This document shows, one piece after another, positions 21,497 to 29,060 of a DNA stretch of 64,000 nucleotides. How positions within the stretch are numbered: position 1 is the stretch's first letter; every line of letters starts with the position of its first letter. A program made the translations under genes and the position numbers. The stretch lies in the NCBI RefSeq assembly GCF_026241155.1, contig NZ_JAPFGP010000019.1:1-64000 (forward strand). The letters are read 5' to 3'. Source of the stretch: Paucibacter sp. PLA-PC-4 (GTDB taxonomy: Bacteria > Pseudomonadota > Gammaproteobacteria > Burkholderiales > Burkholderiaceae_C). The notes below the pieces were generated by a model, which saw nothing but the letters and a program-made list of their open reading frames with translations, was not told where the DNA came from and did not search any database.

Positions 21497-21835
21497 ATGA
21501 GCCTGCCCAAGTTCCCCGCCAACAGCCGCTATGCGTCGACCGAGACCACGCGCCTCGTCGGGCCCGACGGCGCCGAGCTGGTCTACCTGAAGCGCCGCTT
21601 TCTGCCGCAGCCCGAGCGCCTGGCGCTGTGGCGGGCGCACAGCGTGGTGCAGGGCGACCGGCTCGACAACCTGGCCGCGCGTTACCTGAGCGACCCGGAG
21701 CTGTGGTGGCGCATCGCCGACGCCAACCGCGCGATGCGGCCCGACGACCTGCTGCAGCCGGTGGGGCGGGTGCTGAAGCTGTCGCTGCCAGACGGCGTGC
21801 CCGGCGCCGGCGTGCCGGGGCTGGGCTCGAACTGA
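21497..21835 (+). CDS. LysM-domain baseplate protein (Afp7 C-terminal-like)
   Basis: 112 residues. After a short N-terminal beta segment (YASTETTRLVGPDGAELVYL) comes a LysM-like repeat: HSVVQGDRLDNLAARYLSDPELWWRIADANRAM, ending VGRVLKLSLP. In phage and eCIS baseplates this gp53/LysM-type module ties the tube initiator to the wedge rather than binding peptidoglycan. It starts 11 bases after the CIS-tube gene, with a short AGAAAGG ribosome site. Confidence 0.85.
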   Translation: MSLPKFPANSRYASTETTRLVGPDGAELVYLKRRFLPQPERLALWRAHSVVQGDRLDNLAARYLSDPELWWRIADANRAMRPDDLLQPVGRVLKLSLPDGVPGAGVPGLGSN

Positions 21836-21848
21836 GTACGAGGCGGCC

Positions 21849-22976
21849 TTGTTCGACGGTGCCCACCTCACGCTGCTGATCGGCCCGCTGCCGGCGCCGC
21901 TTCCCGCGCCGCAGCCGCTGATGGAGGCGCTGCAGAGCGTCGAGGTGAACGCGTCGCGCGACCGCAGCGGCTTCCAGATCACGTTCGCGATGGGCAAGAC
22001 CTCGCCGCTGCAGCTCGCGCTGCTGCCGGCCGGCTTCTTCGACCCCATGATCACCCGCGTGGTCATCGTCGCCACGGTGCGCGGCATCCCGCAGGTGCTG
22101 ATGGACGGCGTGGTCACGCGCCAGGAGATGCAGCCCGGCACCCAGCCCGGCCAGGGCAGGCTGACGCTGACGGGCGAGGACCTCAGCGTGCTGATGGACA
22201 TCGTCGAGCTGCGCATCCCCTACCCGGCGATGCCGGACAACGTGCGCATCATGACCATCCTGGCCAAGTACGCGATGTTCGGCGTGATCCCGCTGGTGAT
22301 CCCGCCGCCGGTGATGAACGTCGACAGCCCCACCAGCCGCTTCGACACCCAGGACGGCACCGACCGCGCCTACATCCAGCAGCTCGCTGCGCAAAGCGGC
22401 TATGTGTTCTACATCGAGCCCGGCCCGCTGCCGCTGCAGAGCATCGCCTACTTCGGGCCTGACATCCGCATCCCCATCCCGCAGCCGGCGCTGAACATCG
22501 ACATGGACGCCGACACCAACGTCGAGTCGCTCAGCTTCAGCCTCGACGGCCTGGCCAAGAAGACGACGGTGATGTTCCTGCTCGACCCGGTGACGCGCAA
22601 GATCCCCATCCCCATCCCGATCCCCGACATGAACCCGCTGCACCCGCCGCTGGGCTTGAGGCCCACGCCGCCGGCGCGCATCACCTTCGCCGAGGACACC
22701 ACGCGGCTGTCGGCCACCGAGGCCGCCAAGCGTGCCTTCGGCATCATGATGCAGAGCGCCGACGCCATCAGCGGCAGTGGCTCGCTGAACGTGGCCAGCT
22801 ACGGGCTGCCGCTGCGGGCGCGCCTGCTGGTGGGCGTGCGCGGCGCAGGCATTGCGTACGACGGCTTCTACTACGTCGACAGCGTCAGCCACAGCATCAA
22901 GCCGGGCGAGTACAAGCAGAACTTCCAGATCTCGCGCGACGGCCTCATCACCCAGACTCCCGTGGTGGTGCCCTGA
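21849..22976 (+). CDS. eCIS spike hub protein (gpD/VgrG N-terminal-like)
   Basis: 375 residues of the phage late-control gpD/gp27-like hub fold: ASRDRSGFQITFAMGK, FDPMITRVVIVATVRGIPQVLMDGVV, GRLTLTGEDLSVLMD, TDRAYIQQLAAQSGYVFYIEPG, FYYVDSVSHSIKPGEYKQNFQISRDG. It forms the trimeric hub under the spike. The OB-fold that normally follows in a VgrG/Afp8 is encoded separately two genes on. The start is a TTG at 21849, 13 bases after the LysM stop; no better start is seen. Repeats of Pro/Ile (IPIPIPIPD) near residue 255 form a linker. Confidence 0.85.
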   Translation: MFDGAHLTLLIGPLPAPLPAPQPLMEALQSVEVNASRDRSGFQITFAMGKTSPLQLALLPAGFFDPMITRVVIVATVRGIPQVLMDGVVTRQEMQPGTQPGQGRLTLTGEDLSVLMDIVELRIPYPAMPDNVRIMTILAKYAMFGVIPLVIPPPVMNVDSPTSRFDTQDGTDRAYIQQLAAQSGYVFYIEPGPLPLQSIAYFGPDIRIPIPQPALNIDMDADTNVESLSFSLDGLAKKTTVMFLLDPVTRKIPIPIPIPDMNPLHPPLGLRPTPPARITFAEDTTRLSATEAAKRAFGIMMQSADAISGSGSLNVASYGLPLRARLLVGVRGAGIAYDGFYYVDSVSHSIKPGEYKQNFQISRDGLITQTPVVVP

Positions 22977-25192
22977 TGAAGCAGGCCGCCGCCCTCCTGC
23001 CCCTGCCGGCTCCGCCTGTGGCCACCTTCGGCCTGCTGCAGCGCTGCGCCGCGCCGGGCTGCGGCTGCGCCACGGCCGACCACGACGATGACGAGAAGCA
23101 GCGCCCCGGCCGAGGCTTGCTGCAACGTGCCGCGCGCGGCGGCGGTGCACCGGGGGAGGCACCGCCGTCGGTGCAGGCCACGCTGCGCCAGCCGGGCCTG
23201 CCGCTGGATGCGGCCACGCAGGCCTTCTTTGCCGAGCGGCTGGGGCAGGACTTCAGCGGCGTGCGGGTGCATGCCGATGCCGCCGCGGCGGCGTCCGCCA
23301 ACGCCGTGCAAGCGCTGGCCTACACGGTGGGCCAGCATGTGGTATTCGGGCCCGGCCGCTATGCGCCGCACAGCGCGGCTGGCCGCCGCCTGCTGGCCCA
23401 CGAGCTGACACACACCGTGCAGCAGCGTGGCGCCGCCAATGGTGCGGTGGCCGCGGCGCCGCTGCGCGTGGGGGCGACGGACAGCGCGCACGAGCAGCAG
23501 GCCGAGCGCGTTGCCTCGGGGCTCGACGGCCCGGCCGACCTGCGGCCGGCGTTGACGCCCGCTGGCGGCCTGCTCGTGCAACGCAACACGCCCGACGTGC
23601 CCGGGCCTGTGCCCCAGCCCACCACGCCTGCGGGCATCGCCGAGCGCCTGGAGGCCATCATCCGCAAGGGCGGTCCGGTGCCGCAGGAGACGCGGGTCAT
23701 CGGCGCGGCCATTATCGAGACCGAGGGCCCCGGCTACGACGGCCCGAAGGAGATGCGAGCAATCAGCGGCGCGGCCACCGACAAGCTCAAGCTCAAGCCC
23801 GGCGACACCTACCACGCCACCTCGGCCCAGTCGCGCCAGCTGTCGGCCACGCGCAGCATCGCCGGCTCCCCGGGCGAGTTCCCGTTCTCGCACGTGAACG
23901 ACGCCGAGATCAAGATGTTCGAGGACGTCCTGCGCCGCATGCCCAAGCAGATGAAGGGGCGGCTGCACTTCATGACCATGCGGGTGCGCGTGCAGGGCGG
24001 CGTGGTGGTGTTTGAGCCCTATGCCGCCTGCTCCGGCTGCGTGCGCGCCACGTTCCAGACGGCCGGATCGCTACCCAACATGGCGGTGCAGAGCTACACC
24101 CCGCCGCGGGCGCCGCGTGCCGTGATGGACCTCGGCCTGGGGGGCGGCAACACGCCGGTGCCCGAAGGCCCGGGCGGAGCCAAGGGCGCCGTGCTGGAGG
24201 GCGAGCTACCCAAGAACCCCCTCGGGGCCGCCAAGCCCGGTCTGCCGTCGCTGGCAGAGGAGATGCCCGGCAGGGGGCTGCGCGGCATCGGTGGCATGGG
24301 GCGCTTCGGGCGGTTGGGCGGCGTGGCGCTGGAGGGCGCGGCCAGCATCGCTGCGGGCATCGCGGTGCTCGCGGCGGCGCTGGTGTGGGAGCTGATCATC
24401 GCGCCCAAGATCAATGCGCTGCAGCGCAAGCTGGAAGCCGAGTTGCGTCGGCTGGAGGCCGAGCGGCAGCGGCGCATCGAGGAGAAGGTGAAGCAACGCA
24501 TCGAGACCTCCATCAGCCGCCAGATCGCGCGTGCGGTGAAGCACTGCGAGATGAAGCGCCTGCGCGCGATGCAGGCCGCGGACCAGAAGGCCTATGTGAA
24601 CGTCGACCTGATGGTGAGCTTCGAGGATACGTCCGACCGGCTGCAGATCTTCAACGAGACCCCGCCCGAGAGCTTCTTCGACATCGAGTTCAACGACGTG
24701 ACGCTGCATTGGGCCACGCTCAGCGACACGCCGGTGGAGCCCAAGGCCGGCCCACTCAAGCGCTGCGATTCCTGCGGCACGATGGGCCGCAGCCGCACCT
24801 TCGTCTCCAACAACCCGCTGTGGGAGCAGAAGCTGAGCTTCTCGTTCGAGGCGCCGGACGCCGATGCGCTGTCCAAGGAGTTCGGCGACATCAAGGAGTC
24901 CGAGTGCAACATGAACTGCTTCATCGCCACGGCCTGCTATGGCTCGCCGCTGGCGCCGGAGGTGGATGCGCTTCGTCGCTTCCGCGACACGCACCTGGCC
25001 CCGCACCGCGCCGGCCGCGCCTTCATCCGCAGCTACTACCGCCTGTCGCCGCCGGTGGCCGCCTGGCTGGTGCTGCACCCGCGGGAGCGCGCCTGGATGC
25101 GTGACGCCCTGGTGGCCCCGCTGGTGCGCCTGGTGCAGGCGCGCGGCTGGGACGCCCCCCAACTTCCACAACGACAGGACGGCCCCCGATGA
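22976..25192 (+). CDS. DUF4157 protein 3 with predicted deaminase domain and CFI-box C-terminus
   Basis: 738 residues, inserted between the two spike genes. DUF4157 at about 75-155 with HELTH (142-146). Residues about 225-380 resemble bacterial toxin deaminases of the cytidine-deaminase fold: HVNDAEIKMFEDVLRRMP with Glu311, a central strand RLHFMTMRVRV, then ACSGC (C352, C355) and PNMAVQSYTP. A hydrophobic span (about 445-470) and a charged coiled coil (475-520) follow. Near the end is a CFI-box, CFIATACYGS (648-657), with the usual PEVDALRRFRDTHL continuation. Likely an eCIS-loaded toxin; the deaminase call rests on motif spacing and is not certain. The position normally held by His of H-x-E is Asp309, with His306 nearby. 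Confidence 0.72.
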   Translation: MKQAAALLPLPAPPVATFGLLQRCAAPGCGCATADHDDDEKQRPGRGLLQRAARGGGAPGEAPPSVQATLRQPGLPLDAATQAFFAERLGQDFSGVRVHADAAAAASANAVQALAYTVGQHVVFGPGRYAPHSAAGRRLLAHELTHTVQQRGAANGAVAAAPLRVGATDSAHEQQAERVASGLDGPADLRPALTPAGGLLVQRNTPDVPGPVPQPTTPAGIAERLEAIIRKGGPVPQETRVIGAAIIETEGPGYDGPKEMRAISGAATDKLKLKPGDTYHATSAQSRQLSATRSIAGSPGEFPFSHVNDAEIKMFEDVLRRMPKQMKGRLHFMTMRVRVQGGVVVFEPYAACSGCVRATFQTAGSLPNMAVQSYTPPRAPRAVMDLGLGGGNTPVPEGPGGAKGAVLEGELPKNPLGAAKPGLPSLAEEMPGRGLRGIGGMGRFGRLGGVALEGAASIAAGIAVLAAALVWELIIAPKINALQRKLEAELRRLEAERQRRIEEKVKQRIETSISRQIARAVKHCEMKRLRAMQAADQKAYVNVDLMVSFEDTSDRLQIFNETPPESFFDIEFNDVTLHWATLSDTPVEPKAGPLKRCDSCGTMGRSRTFVSNNPLWEQKLSFSFEAPDADALSKEFGDIKESECNMNCFIATACYGSPLAPEVDALRRFRDTHLAPHRAGRAFIRSYYRLSPPVAAWLVLHPRERAWMRDALVAPLVRLVQARGWDAPQLPQRQDGPR

Positions 25193-25728
25193 CCTCCTCC
25201 GCCAGCCCCGGCCGCTTCCTGGGCAAGTACCGCGCGACGGTGCTGCTGAACACCGACCCCGAGCTGCGCGGCCGGCTGCAGCTGATGATCCCCGACGTGC
25301 TGGGGCCCATCCCCAGCACCTGGGCCGAGGCCTGCGTGCCGCTGGCCGGGCCCACCGGGCCGCCGATGGGCGTCTACATGGTGCCGCCCATCGGTGCCGG
25401 CGTGTGGGCCGAGTTCGAGCAGGGCGACGTCAACTACCCGATCTGGTCGGGTTGCCGCTGGGGCGCGCAGAGCGACATCCCGCCGCTGGCGCTGGCCGGC
25501 CTGCCGGCCTCGCCCAACATCGTCATGCAGACGCTGGCCCAGCATTCGCTGGTCATGAGCGACCTGCCGCCCTCGCCGGCCACCGGCGGGATCATGTTGA
25601 AGAGCACGACCGGCGCGATGGTGGTGGTCAACGACTCGGGCATCTACCTGAGCAACGGCAAGGGCGCCGTCATCGCGATGGTGGGGCCGTCCGTGACCAT
25701 CAACAACGGCGCCCTCGTCGTCACCTGA
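25189..25728 (+). CDS. Spike OB-fold protein (gp5/VgrG-like)
   Basis: 179 residues. It has the gp5 OB-fold pattern of spike proteins: GKYRATVLLNTDPELRGRLQLMIPDVLG, STWAEACVPLAGP, MGVYMVPPIGAGVWAEFEQGDVNYPIWSGCRW. The short C-terminus (SGIYLSNGKGAVIAMVGPSVTINNGALVV) starts a beta-helix-like needle. Together with the gpD-like hub gene upstream it makes up a split VgrG/Afp8 spike. Confidence 0.9.
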   Translation: MTSSASPGRFLGKYRATVLLNTDPELRGRLQLMIPDVLGPIPSTWAEACVPLAGPTGPPMGVYMVPPIGAGVWAEFEQGDVNYPIWSGCRWGAQSDIPPLALAGLPASPNIVMQTLAQHSLVMSDLPPSPATGGIMLKSTTGAMVVVNDSGIYLSNGKGAVIAMVGPSVTINNGALVVT

Positions 25729-25739
25729 AGGAGCGCTGC

Positions 25740-26063
25740 ATGCCCGGCTTTCTCGTCCAGGTGGGTGCCCAGGTGACCTGTTCTCATGGCGGGCAGGCCA
25801 CGCCTACCGTGCCCAACCCGCGGGTGCTGCTGGGCGGCGCCCCCAGCGTGCTGCAGACCACGCCCTTCGTCGTGGCCGGCTGCGCCTTCCCGCCGCCACC
25901 GGCGGCCAACGGACCCTGCGTCACCGGCACCTGGATGACCGGCACCACGCGCGTGCTCAGCAACGGCCAGCCGCTGCTGGTGCAGAGCAGCACCGGCATC
26001 TGCGCGCCCACCGGCACGCCCATGCTGGTGGTGCTGCCGCAGGCGCGCGTCTTTGCGATGTGA
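25740..26063 (+). CDS. PAAR-like spike-tip protein
   Basis: 107 residues: VQVGAQVTCSHGGQATPTVPNPRVLLGG, then VVAGCAFPPPP and LSNGQPLLVQSSTGICAPTGTPMLVV. The Cys/His pattern and beta-repeat layout fit PAAR-like (DUF4280-type) tip proteins that cap the spike and can bind metal. It follows the OB-fold gene by 11 bases with AAGGAG at 25729-25734. Confidence 0.85.
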   Translation: MPGFLVQVGAQVTCSHGGQATPTVPNPRVLLGGAPSVLQTTPFVVAGCAFPPPPAANGPCVTGTWMTGTTRVLSNGQPLLVQSSTGICAPTGTPMLVVLPQARVFAM

Positions 26064-26079
26064 GCTGGAGGTGAATCCC

Positions 26080-26448
26080 ATGCCCATGCAGATCGACTTC
26101 CCCTTCCGCTTCGACGCGCTCGGCCGCGCCGCCGGCACGACGGACGCGGAGCACGTGCGCGACATGATCGAGCAGCTGCTCTTCACCCGCCCGGGCGAGC
26201 GCGTGATGCGGCCCGACTTCGGCAGCGGGCTGATGCACGCCGTCTTCGCGCCCAACAGCCCCGAGATCGCCAGCGCGCTGGAGTTCACCACCCGGGCCGC
26301 GCTGCAGCGCTACCTGGGCGACCTGATCGAGGTGCAGGCGCTGTCCGTCGCCGCCGACGACGCGGTGCTGCAGGTCAACCTCGTCTACGTGCTGCGCGCC
26401 ACCGGCGAGCGGCGCGGCGACAGCTTCCAACTGGGGCAAGCATCATGA
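26080..26448 (+). CDS. Baseplate wedge protein gp25-like
   Basis: 122 residues of the GPW/gp25 family: DHVRDMIEQLL-type helix (AEHVRDMIEQLLFTRPGERVMRPDFGSGL), then SALEFTTRAALQRYLGDLIEV and a C-terminal beta strand LQVNLVYVLRATGE. gp25 links the wedge to the first sheath ring through the conserved EPR/RPDFG-type motif. The ATG at 26080 is chosen because CTGGAGG precedes it by 8 bases. Confidence 0.9.
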   Translation: MPMQIDFPFRFDALGRAAGTTDAEHVRDMIEQLLFTRPGERVMRPDFGSGLMHAVFAPNSPEIASALEFTTRAALQRYLGDLIEVQALSVAADDAVLQVNLVYVLRATGERRGDSFQLGQAS

Positions 26449-29060
26449 GCCTCTTCCCGACGCCCAGCCTCGCCTGCCGCGACGACCACGCGCGGCGCGA
26501 GCAGACCCGCCGCGCCCCACTGACCGGCTTCGACGAGGTGGAGGTCGACGAGGCGCAGACCACGCTGCGCGTGAGCTTCCTCGGCCGCGCGCCGGACGAG
26601 CTGACGGCCGCTCACCTGCGGCTGGAAGGCGGCCGGCGCCTGCTCGCGCCGCGCATCGTCGAGGCGCAGCTGCACCGCGCCGAGGACGACGACCTGGACG
26701 ACGTGCTGGTGGTGCGTGTCGAGCGGCCCGGCGACTTCTCCCCCCACACGCTGCGCCTGCTGGCGCTGGACGACGCCGGCCGCCCCACCGGCGGCGTGCC
26801 GCCCGGCGTGGACCCGCGCTACGCCGCCGTGTGCTTCAGCTTCAAGGCCTCCTGCCCGAGCGAACTGGACTGCGCGGCCGAGGCCAACTGCCTCGCTCCG
26901 GCGTTCGACGAACCCGCCATCGACCTGCTGGCCAAGGACTACGCCAGCTTCCGCCGCCTGATGCTGGACCGCCTGGCGCTGCTGCTGCCCGACTGGCAGG
27001 AGCGCCACGTGCCCGACTTGGGGCTCGCGCTGGTGGAGGTGCTGGCCTATGCGGCCGACCAGCTGAGCTACCAGCAGGACGCCGTGGCCACCGAGGCCTA
27101 CCTGGACACGGCCCGGCTGCGTGTGTCGGTGCGCCGCCATGCGCGGCTGGTGGACTACCTGCTGCACGAGGGCTGCAACGCGCGCACCTGGCTCACCGCG
27201 GAGGTGGACGACGAGGCCGTGACGCTGGTCCCCGAGGACTTCTACACCATCACGCACCACCCCGAGCGCCCCGACGCGCTGCTGGCCGAGGCCGATCTGC
27301 CGGCGCTGGCGCCGCTGCCCTACCTGGTGTTCGAGCCGCTGCCGCTGGGCGCGAGCCCCGTGCGCTGGCGTCGCGTGCGCAACCGCATCCGGCTGCACAC
27401 CTGGGGAGGCGCTGAGTGCTGCCTGGCGCGCGGCGCCAGGTCGGCCACGCTGCGGGACCCGGGCAAGGCGCCCGATGCCCTTGCACCCGAAGACCCGCGC
27501 GAGCGCGACCACTGCGCGCCGCCACCGACAGCAGCGGACCTGGAGGCCGCGGTGGCCACCGGCCGCTGGCACGAACTGCAGCTGGCCGTGGGCGAAGTGC
27601 TGGTGTTCGAGGAAGTCATCGGCCCGCGCACCGGCAACCCGGCCGACGCCGACCCCACGCATCGCCACGCCGTGCGGCTCACTGGCGCCACGCCTGGCTG
27701 GGACCGCCTGACGCACGAGCTGGTGTGGACCGTGACCTGGTGCATCGAGGACGCGCTGCCCTTCGCGCTGTGCCTGCAGACCACCAGCGACGCGCCGCAC
27801 TGCAAACCGCTGCAGGACGTGAGCATCGCCTGGGGCAATGTGCTGCTGGTGGACCACGGCCTCAGCGTCGACGAAGACCTGCCGCCGGTGCCGCAGCTGG
27901 GCGACGCCGCCCGCTGCGAGGACCCCTGCTACGGCGCCGAAGTGACACGCCGCCCCGGCCGCCACCGCCCGCCGCTGTCGCGCCCCGAGCTGACGCATGG
28001 CGTGCCGCTGCCGGCCTGCCACCCGCAGGACGTGTGTGGCGGCTGCGGCCCGCACGCGGCCTCGCAGTTGCTGCTGCAGGACCCGCGCGCCGCGCTGCCG
28101 GCGATCACGCTCGACGCCGACGGCGCGCGTTGGCGCGCACGTACCGACCTGCTGGCCAGCGGTGGCGACGATGCCCACTTCGTCGTGGAGACCGACGATG
28201 AACGCGTGGCCTGGCTGCGCTTTGGCGACGGGCAGCACGGCCGCGCGCCCGAGGTCGGCCTGGTCTTGCGCGCCCGCTTCCGCACCGGCAACGGACCCGT
28301 CGGCAACCTGGGGGCGGACTCGCTGGTGCAGCTCGTGTTCCGCCGCGCGCTGCCCAACGGCGCCGGCATCCGCGTGCGCAACCCCTTGCCGGCCGTGGGC
28401 GGCACAGCGCCGGAGCCCACCGCCGAGGCCCGGCTGCGCGCGCCACGCGCCTTCCGCCGCCGGCTGGAGCGCGCCATCGCCCCGGCCGACTACGCCGCCA
28501 TCGTGGAGCGCGACTTTGCGCAACGCGTGCAGCGGGCCGCTGCGGTGTTCCGCGCCAGCGGTGCGGCGGTGGAGGTGCAGGTGGCCGTCGACGCGCTGGG
28601 CCGGGACGAGCCCGACGCCGCGCTGCTGGCCTGCATCGAGGCCCACCTGCAGCGCTACCGCCGCATCGGGCACGACGTGCGCGTGGTGCCGGCGCGCGCC
28701 GTGCCGCTGGACGTGGCGCTGCACATCTGCGTGGCCGCCGGCTACCTGCGCGGCCAGGTGAAGGCCGCGCTGGCCCAGGCCCTGGGCCGGGGCACACAGG
28801 CCCGCCCCGGCTTCTCCCACCCCGACGCGCTGAAGCTCGGCGAGCCGGTGCACGCCAGCCGGCTCATCGCCGCAGCGCAGGCGGTGCCGGGCGTGGCCGG
28901 CGTCGTGCTGCTGCGGCTGCGGCGGCTGTACGAGGGCGACAACGGCGAGCTGGCGGCCGGCGTGCTGGCCATCGGCCCGCTCGAAGTGGCCCGGCTGGAC
29001 AACGACCCGAGCGCGCCGGACCTGGGCGTGCTCACCCTGCAACTGGAGGGTGGACGATGA
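26445..29060 (+). CDS. Large baseplate assembly protein (Afp11/gpJ-like)
   Basis: 871 residues. The first ~130 residues are an eCIS-specific beta domain; the gpJ-like part begins with FDEPAIDLLAKDYASFRRLMLDRLALLLPDW and LVEVLAYAADQLSYQQDAVATEAYLDTARLRVSVRRHARL. The C-terminal part keeps LRFGDGQHGRAPEVGLVLRARFRTGNGPVGNLG, RRLERAIAPADYAAIVERDFAQRVQRA and the arm VVPARAVPLDVALHICV. It forms baseplate wedges with the next gene product. Overlaps both neighbours by 4 bases (ATGA). Confidence 0.88.
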   Translation: MSLFPTPSLACRDDHARREQTRRAPLTGFDEVEVDEAQTTLRVSFLGRAPDELTAAHLRLEGGRRLLAPRIVEAQLHRAEDDDLDDVLVVRVERPGDFSPHTLRLLALDDAGRPTGGVPPGVDPRYAAVCFSFKASCPSELDCAAEANCLAPAFDEPAIDLLAKDYASFRRLMLDRLALLLPDWQERHVPDLGLALVEVLAYAADQLSYQQDAVATEAYLDTARLRVSVRRHARLVDYLLHEGCNARTWLTAEVDDEAVTLVPEDFYTITHHPERPDALLAEADLPALAPLPYLVFEPLPLGASPVRWRRVRNRIRLHTWGGAECCLARGARSATLRDPGKAPDALAPEDPRERDHCAPPPTAADLEAAVATGRWHELQLAVGEVLVFEEVIGPRTGNPADADPTHRHAVRLTGATPGWDRLTHELVWTVTWCIEDALPFALCLQTTSDAPHCKPLQDVSIAWGNVLLVDHGLSVDEDLPPVPQLGDAARCEDPCYGAEVTRRPGRHRPPLSRPELTHGVPLPACHPQDVCGGCGPHAASQLLLQDPRAALPAITLDADGARWRARTDLLASGGDDAHFVVETDDERVAWLRFGDGQHGRAPEVGLVLRARFRTGNGPVGNLGADSLVQLVFRRALPNGAGIRVRNPLPAVGGTAPEPTAEARLRAPRAFRRRLERAIAPADYAAIVERDFAQRVQRAAAVFRASGAAVEVQVAVDALGRDEPDAALLACIEAHLQRYRRIGHDVRVVPARAVPLDVALHICVAAGYLRGQVKAALAQALGRGTQARPGFSHPDALKLGEPVHASRLIAAAQAVPGVAGVVLLRLRRLYEGDNGELAAGVLAIGPLEVARLDNDPSAPDLGVLTLQLEGGR

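Noticed and set aside
20640-23162. An 840-residue minus-strand frame opposite the spike genes
   Set aside because: Composition (His, Arg, Asp, Val runs) is typical of an antisense frame of high-GC genes; the plus-strand proteins show true family motifs.
26385-29042. An 885-residue minus-strand frame opposite the Afp11-like gene
   Set aside because: No motif and antisense composition; the plus strand holds a clear gpJ-like protein.
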